64,000 nucleotides of DNA from Epiperipatus broadwayi (Eukaryota; Onychophora; Udeonychophora; Euonychophora; Peripatidae), in NCBI GenBank assembly GCA_028023455.1, contig JAQFVV010006238.1, positions 6,392,572 through 6,456,571 of the forward strand, read 5' to 3'. Below the pieces are notes generated by a model that was not told where the DNA came from, did not search any database, and worked only from the letters and a program-made list of their open reading frames with translations. This document shows, piece after piece, positions 57,548 to 64,000 of this stretch; the first letter of the stretch is position 1, and the number at the start of each line of letters is the position of its first letter. A program made the translations under genes and the position numbers.

Positions 57548-57691
57548 CTGTAAAATTTAAATTAATCTTTAAATTGCTCTCTGTATAAGCTCTTCATAAA
57601 GAAATAGTGACTGAGGAGACAATATCAGATTTGACAATTGCATTGTAGTGAGGATTCGAGGTTTTTCATTCGACCCAATGGTTACTTAAGT

Positions 57692-57795
57692 TTTTTTTTC
57701 CACGTGTCAAAGCATCGGCCGGGAAGCGAACCCGCGAACTCGGGACAACTGCTTTTAAGGCAGCTGTAATGACCACTTGGCCATCAACGCTTGAC
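57692..57795 (-). mobile_element. tRNA-derived SINE 12
   Basis: Poly-T, CCACGTGTCAAAGCATCGGCC, box B complement GGAAGCGAACCCGCGAACTCG (subtype with an insert), box A complement CCACTTGGCCATCAACGC. No clear TSD. It lies about 145 bp outside the candidate last exon. Confidence 0.75.
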
Positions 57796-58397
57796 TAATT
57801 GATTTGATATAATCCATTTAAATGAATGGAAAAAAATTTCAAAGATTAAGCGTAAAAAAATTACCAAACCTAGATTCGAATGAGGCCTATTGGCATATAC
57901 TATATAGTAGTTTTTTTTTTTTATTGAGAGTTCTTAAGTTCCAACATCTGAAGTTACAAAGGCGGAATCATAATCCATGGACTTTTTTTAAAATTTATAT
58001 CCTCTACTACTGCATTCAACCATGCAGATTATCATTCACTATAAAATAACTAGCACATATTTCTTACAGATTGTTTGTTTATATATTCATAATATAATAT
58101 TACTATTAGTAAGATAATTTACATTAAAAAAAACAACTAAATTGTCCCTATATTGTTCATATAATTTATTTTTCTATACAGAAAAAAAATTTAAAACAAT
58201 TAGTTGCTTGGGAGGTCGTGTGAAGTTTCATTACAATAATTAACAGATTAAGCTTCAATCTAGAGTACTTTAGTTCTCAAGTCCATCGCTTAACTTTAAT
58301 GATTAGACGAGAACCGTTATATTGAAGATAGTATGATTATAGGCAGTTACTATTTAAAACCTATAATATACGTAATGTATCACTATATATTGTTTAC

Positions 58398-58450
58398 CTG
58401 TTGTAATTTTTCTGATCTCCGGTTAAGAAGAAAAAATCACCATCTTTCGG
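58398..58450 (-). CDS. Weak candidate internal exon
   Basis: A minus-strand segment reading PKDGDFFFLTGDQKNYN is followed by GTAAAC (donor) and preceded by AATAAG (poor acceptor). Its phase does not fit the 57455-57547 exon in this frame; in another frame (FFLLNRRSEKLQQ) the phase fits but the segment starts after a stop. Either it is not an exon or another exon lies between. Confidence 0.15.
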
Positions 58451-58459
58451 CTTATTTTA

Positions 58460-59920
58460 ACGTCGCTTATTATTTCCTTAACATTGCCTTTCAACACTGG
58501 TAATCAAAATGCGCAAACAAAAATGACTAATAGCAGTAAAAACTCTATTCTTTGAAAAATGTGACAGATAAGCGTGCCTCCCCACCCCTCTCCCTCTTCT
58601 AAACTATATCAGCCTCTCTTAGCACTAGCAGAGGTCAGTCAACAAATTGTAAATACTCTCATTTATGCAATTAAACAATTTTTTGGGTCATCCCGCAGTA
58701 GAAAGTCCAAAATCTTTCAGGAGATGCTTTTATTATAGATGTTATTAAGTTATTTATATGCGTCTTAATATAAAAATTGAAAGTTGTTTTCTCTAAACAG
58801 ACGTTAATAGCACATTGCATAGGCAAAAACCTCTCAAATTTCACCTTGCGGTGAGATGTAACAGAGATGATAATAACAATTAATCTAGGCAAATAACAGG
58901 CTTTTATCAAACTTTAATGTAAAAATAATTAGGTTCCCTTTTATCATCATCGGCCATTCACAAACGATCATGGCTAGACAGTTTATCAGACTGACTAACT
59001 GAGTAAAACAAATCCTATGCTTGATTAAACCTCAATTAATGCCCAGATTTTTTCCTAATTCGAACTCAGATTCTTGATTTATTAAACAACATGATGTAGA
59101 CTGCAAATGAAGTGATTATATAAAACTCAATTTAAAAAAAATCGGATGCTTTATCAACGTTTAGGAGTTCATCAGAAATTCGAGCACTCAAAAAAATGAT
59201 CAGGCCAGGACTATGATCCCATGAATATTAAATTCCAGAGCCTGCCACTCTACAACTTCAACAAACAACGCAACGCAGTTTACTATTATATGCAATGTAC
59301 AAACATTTATTATTTTCGTTTATATTTCAATATTTATTCATTAAAGGTCTCACCCCTTGGGTTATCTTTACTTAAATCTAACGTATTCATTGCAATTCAA
59401 ATTTAGAGTGTATTCCTTCAGGCACCTGCATCTATCACGCTGAGACTCAATTTTTTTTTTAGTTGACTTTAGGACACAACCTTGTAGCAGTTCTGTGTGA
59501 AATTTATGTGAAATTAAATTCCATACATTCTATCATATTTCAGCTGGTCAAAAACTAAAACAAATTAAAATTATTATTAACTCTTGCTTTTTTTGTTTTT
59601 TTTTTAAAAAAAGGAGATTTAAAATTGCGTCTAAGCTTTTATTTTAAAGAAAAAAATTATTGGATATGCACACATTTAATATATATAATACAACACAAAG
59701 ATATATAGGCATTCAATTTATTTAAGGACAGAAATGAAGCATTTTTAGTAAACATAATAATAAACAGCTATTCATAAACGAGTACATCCACTCCAACCCT
59801 AAAAGAAAAGAAGAAAAAGAAAACTAGAAATGAGTTTTGCGATGATTGTACAAATCAATCTATGACCAAAACAAATATGTCCACATACATATCATCTTGA
59901 TCCATTTTTCTATTTATTTG
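58460..59920. other. AT-rich stretch, nothing recognised
   Basis: The minus frame at 58671-58910 is mixed in composition (HRKVKFERFLPMQC) but has no recognised domain or splice support. Confidence 0.25.
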
Positions 59921-59929
59921 ACGTTTTAT

Positions 59930-60660
59930 GATGAAGCATTTTAATTTCTTCAGCGGGCAACTTTTTTTTTCGAAACACTCCATCTCCATGTGTAAGTGTA
60001 GCACTCCAATGTATTCTACTCTCTGTTATAATCTCTCAATGGGACAAGTGACATTGTAATTCTTTAGAATGTCTTTTTTGAGATATTCCTTATAATGTAG
60101 ATGGGGTCTGCTTTTATGAAATTGATATTCAAATTTATCATAAAACTATTCTTTTTATATGTCCAATCCAATAGAGGTGTGGTTTTACAATGGTGAACTC
60201 AGTAGCATGACTTCCAGCAGGCTGAAGAATATTGATTGTTTTTTATGATCTTGTATTGTATTTGATTGTTTTTTATGATCTTGTATTGTATTTATAAAAT
60301 TTTATAAAGCATCCTTATGTGAAATAGTGTGTCCAAGTTTTCAGTTCTATACATTAAATTAGGGTAAAATATTAGTTCTATATACAGTTAACTTATTTGC
60401 AGTAGTTATTTCCCTGTGATGAAATAAATATTCTTTTAACTGTTAAAAATAGCAGCACTTTGGAGTCCGTGTTGAATTTCAGCATCTAACTCCCTTTATT
60501 GCTTATAAAACTACCAAAGCATTTAAGCTGATTTACATTCTTAAACTGATAGCCACTCAAACTAAGGATTTTTTCTTCAACCACTGATTAATAAAGTGAG
60601 TTTTCTAAACATAAATTAATAAACCAAAATCTTTACATATAAAAATTGTATAATCCAACC
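59930..60660 (-). pseudogene. Decayed LINE ORF2 C-terminal region
   Basis: Minus-strand pieces in order: a VNQLKCFGSFISNKGS stretch at about 60520-60470 (matches the V-x-x-F-x-Y-L-G-S-x-I-S-x-x-G segment after the RT), KVNCI...CIELKTWT at about 60400-60320 (Y-G-x-E-T-W-T equivalent), a WIGHIKR piece at about 60170 (W-x-G-H-x-x-R) and LKKDILKNYNV at about 60080. This is the usual order of LINE C-terminal blocks. Frames are broken and it differs from the RTE copies in sequence. Confidence 0.5.
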
Positions 60661-61198
60661 AGGAAATTATCAAAGAAAAATATCTGTGTTCTAGAAGTTT
60701 GTAACTAAAACATAAACATTTAATTGAAAGAATTAGGCTACAGAGTGTCTATTTCTTGACATGTTACCAAAACAGATTTCATGAGACTTTAAATTCCCAG
60801 GAATAAAATGATTACAAATAATAATGGTGAGTGAATAGATAAGAAAAGTTGCTGGGATGATGTGGAGGAAAAATGTTATCACTTGAAAAATGGTCAAATG
60901 TTATGAATGATAGTACATTCATATCACAAGTTCACAAAAAAAAAATTATTGCTTGTTTATATGAGGAAATTGATTCATTTAATAATTTGCATCACTAAAA
61001 AAATTACTTTGATGGGTGGGTTATCTTTGTCTTAATAGACAGATCATCTGATATCAAGAGTTTAATAAATTTCAAAGGCCAACAGTCCAATGTTTATCAG
61101 AAATGCATGAATCAAATGGCAATTATAATTTATATACAAAAACAATTTAATTTTTCAACATTTGATCAAACAATTTTTTACAAAATCCTATGATAAGT

Positions 61199-62400
61199 CA
61201 TCATCATCATCATCAACAACAACCATTATCAATCCACTGCAGGATGAAGGTCTCTCCAAGTTCAATCCATCTTCTCCAATCTTTAGCTTTTCTTCTCCAT
61301 ACCACCCCTGCACACTTTCTTATTTCATCCACCCATCTCACATGTGGTCTCTTTCTGGATCTTTTACAATATCTTGGACTCCGGTTTAAGATTTCAATTG
61401 TCCATCTATTATCATCTCTTCTAGCAATATGTCCAGCCCAACTCCACTTCAGTCTTTTAATTTTTTCAATGAGGTCAGTAACACCTGTTTGTTCTCTTAC
61501 CCATATATTGCATTTTCGATCTCTTCTTATTACTCCCAACATGCATCTCTCCATACTTCTTTGAATGGTCTGAAGTCTCTGTATTGCTCTTCTATTAAGT
61601 GACCAAGTCTCAAATCCATAAGTAAGAACTGGCAAAACACATTTATTAAAAACCTTCCTTTTCAAACACATAGGCATATTTCCTTTTAGTATCAAGTTAT
61701 TTCTACCAAAAGCACTCCAACCAAGTTTAATTCTATGATTAATTTCATCCATTATGTTTCCATCCATATTAATAATCTGACCAAGGTATCTGTAACTATT
61801 AACTTCTTTTAACTCATCATAATCAATCTTTATTTTCATACTTTGAGACAAATCTTCACTCAGAAATGATGGAAATAGTCCAGCATATCACATCTTATTA
61901 CTTTAGTCTTTTTAAGATTTACCTTTAGTCCTACTTTCATCTGATAACTCCTGCAACATTTCCTGCAGCTCTAAAGCATTCTTTGCAAAAACAACTACAT
62001 CATCTGCAAAATCTAAATGACTTAAATAATCTCCATTTACTTTCACTCCTTTAGCTTCCCATTTTAATCCACAAAATACTTCTTGCAGCACTGCTGTAAA
62101 AAGTTTGAAGATATGGAGTCACCATGTCTTACACCCTTCTCAATATTGACTTTCCTAATATCATTATGTAATCTATTTGTTGCTGTTGCATTTTTATAAA
62201 TATTTTTGAAAATATGATAATATCCTGGATTCAATGCTTTAATTACTGAAGAAATGTTTATAGAATCAAATGCCTTTTCATAATCTACAAATCTAAAGCA
62301 TAATGGCAACTCATATTCATTTGTCCTTTCTATAACTTCTCTCAATACCTGGATATGATCTACTATTCTACTGTACTAAAACCACTTTTAAATCCAGCTT
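61199..62400 (-). mobile_element. RTE LINE copy 3, 5'-truncated and broken
   Basis: The 3' tail TCATCATCATCATCAACAAC is followed by ATCCACTGCAGGATGAAGG and a 212-codon open segment (61213-61851) covering the post-RT region (LTYGFETWSLN, WAGHIARRDDN). About 60 unrelated-looking bases (61852-61900) break the frame, after which 62064-62345 keeps FVDYEKAFDSINISS and GVRHGDSIS. The catalytic region lies in broken sequence between them. It ends near 62400. Closer to copy 2 than to copy 1 at several shared substitutions. Confidence 0.75.
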
Positions 62401-62419
62401 GTACAATAATAATTTAATA

Positions 62420-63600
62420 TTTTCAATAATTTATAAAAATAAATAAATGTGCAATCATTGAAATTAATAAAAAAAAAACACTTGCAATTGAATTGTTAAA
62501 TCTTACTTCAGAGACCCAAATCTTTAATCATAGTTAATAATGTATCACTAAATTACAATTTGTGTCAAATAGTTTTCTCAATGGGAAAATGGCTTTTTTT
62601 TAAAGAAATGCTATCGCTCTTACACACTTTGCTAATTTAAGACCTTAAATTTTAAAGCCAAGTCAATTTGTTTTCACAAATAAAATGTTGGGTTTTTTTT
62701 TTTTAATTTTTTGCATTGCTTAGCTTAAAAAATAATTAAAATTAATTAATTAAATATGCCTTCTTTTGCATCTTTTAAATTGTTTTTTAGTAATGTTTTT
62801 TTAACAATTTCAACTATTGAACAGTCTTCCTCAGAAAAAAAAATTGCATAATATTTAACATTAGGCACAAATTTTACAAACCATTAATATAATTATTTCC
62901 TCTCCCAATACCTTCAAAATCATTTAAAATGTATATTAATAACCATTTGTTTATTGTTGAGAATAGAAATTTGCTATATGATGTTTTATTGTTTGTGTGA
63001 AAGTTTGTAATTGTGGCATTTTACTAGTAATGGTATTTTGGAGTATTTCCAACAATTAACTAGATGGTGGAATTTACCACTATGAATATGAGACAAATGG
63101 CCTCGAAAGCGCTTAGCATATAATAATTTTTGGAATCTTTATAGCTTCTCATTCAAGTGTTTCATACGCTTCTTAATTTGTATTTGATTGGTATGTTTAT
63201 ATTAGAAAAGATGATTGAGTTATAATAGAGGTTTTAAAAGAAATAAAGTATTGGGTTTTAAATTATAGAAAATGAATTTTAAATATTTTACTAACTAAAG
63301 ATTATTAATTTTTTTTTATATAAATAAGTAAATTTATTTTGCAAAATAAAAGTCACATGACAATTATAAATTTCTTTTTAATTTATTCAGAAATACATAT
63401 TTTTAAAAAGTTATGTAAATATATATCCCTTCAAAAAACAGTTTATTTTCCTCCTTCTTTGACATTAAAATACTTTTATGATTTTAAATTGATAGAAATA
63501 AATCAATCTTAATTTTTTTTTTACAGTTGATAAAGTATTATATTTAATTTAAATATATATGTGACATGTTTATGTGCACATTTCTTCATCAGTAATAACC
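62420..63600. other. AT-rich stretch, nothing recognised
   Basis: A hint of a PLE-like motif at 62800-62835 (AACAATTTCAACTATTGAACAGTCTTCCTCAG) is present: complement CTGAGGA, AGACTGTTCAATAGTTGAAATTG. No other signal. Confidence 0.3.
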
Positions 63601-63612
63601 ATTTCATATATA

Positions 63613-63724
63613 TATGACAATAGATGGCGTTATACCAAAAACACCTTCAAGCGTTTGTTTACATAAACGTTTATGTAAACAAACGCTTGAAGGTGTTTTT
63701 GGTATAACGCCATCTATTGTCATA
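63613..63724. repeat. Perfect 112-bp palindrome (hairpin MITE candidate)
   Basis: Each 56-base arm (TATGACAATAGATGGCG... to ...TTTACATAAAC and its complement) is matched without a single mismatch; the centre of symmetry is between 63668 and 63669. The outer bases lie next to a TA run on the left. The two overlapping open frames here are read-throughs of the same palindrome. Likely a very small hairpin element or a recent fold-back event. Confidence 0.85.
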
Positions 63725-64000
63725 AATACAAGCGTATGCAAGTTTTTAACTTGTGTTTTTTGTTTTTCATATATATATATCACTTTTATGTACATGGTAC
63801 CTTTTTAGCAATAGTGAAAATTGCATTTATGTTTTTAAATTTAGTGTATTATATTCATTTAATTAATTCAGATTGCGAAAAACTTTATTTACCCTTCAAT
63901 TTAAAAAATATAATATCAATTTACAACCAATAATAGCTTTAAATAAGACCATGTCTTATATTAATTTTTGTTCCAAAAGACACCATAGGGATTATTTTAA

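Noticed and set aside
61162-61564. Plus-strand open frames at the start of RTE copy 3
   Set aside because: Antisense shadows of the 61213-61851 LINE segment.
63604-63808. Overlapping open frames on both strands with identical N-terminal peptides
   Set aside because: They arise from the perfect 112-bp palindrome read in both directions.
1-64000. Bacterial or phage features (operons, ribosome binding sites, CRISPR arrays)
   Set aside because: Composition, LINEs, SINEs and microsatellites show a eukaryotic genome; the direct repeats seen are not of CRISPR form.

Overview
This 64 kb window is eukaryotic and almost certainly metazoan. It is strongly AT-rich, full of retroposed and fold-back repeats, and has no intact host gene. 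The evidence for an animal genome is the mix of elements: RTE-type and Jockey/CR1-type non-LTR retrotransposons, short tRNA-derived SINEs with target-site duplications (TSDs), a hAT MITE whose termini begin CAGGGGTCCCC, and many hammerhead-ribozyme-like repeats of the kind reported from Penelope-like elements (PLEs) and retrozymes of animals. The sequence does not let me name the species; an invertebrate is my guess.

Layout. 0-5 kb: a decayed LINE 3' end and a possible first exon. 5-13 kb: first hammerhead repeats, two long hairpins (7.5 and 12.1 kb), a fold-back at 10.9-11.8 kb and three SINEs. 13-22 kb: mostly featureless AT-rich DNA with one family-A fold-back (16.5 kb) and a possible first exon at 18.6 kb. 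22-25.4 kb: three large fold-backs carrying hammerhead cores. 25.6-32.1 kb: an old APE-type LINE on the minus strand (ORF1 with zinc knuckles, ORF2 with endonuclease and reverse transcriptase), interrupted by a younger RTE element, a SINE and a short TA-targeted repeat. 35-39 kb: a fold-back, a tandem array of hammerhead units, a Jockey-like LINE and an RTE fragment. 39.5-40.3 kb: a very long TTC/GAA microsatellite. 41-48 kb: SINEs, a second RTE copy, an inverted pair of a different tRNA-derived SINE, and the hAT MITE with a perfect 8-bp TSD. 49-51 kb: a near-perfect palindrome of about 1 kb and a smaller one. 51-64 kb: sparse repeats, a possible last coding exon at 57.5 kb, a decayed LINE at 60 kb, a third RTE copy at 61-62 kb and a perfect 112-bp palindrome at 63.6 kb.

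Main point. At least four repeat families (A, B, C, D here) contain the hammerhead core CUGANGA - stem II - GAAA - stem III - UH. In families A, B and C the 5' and 3' flanks also pair as stem I. Stem III is a short self-complementary sequence with no loop (ATACGTAT, ATGCAT or ACTAGT in the best copies), the geometry expected of ribozymes that act as dimers. Most copies lie inside inverted (fold-back) structures and one pair lies in a head-to-tail array with a period of about 100 bp. No reverse transcriptase that could mobilise them was recognised in the window, so they look non-autonomous. Host coding evidence is limited to a few short exon candidates at splice signals, all low confidence.
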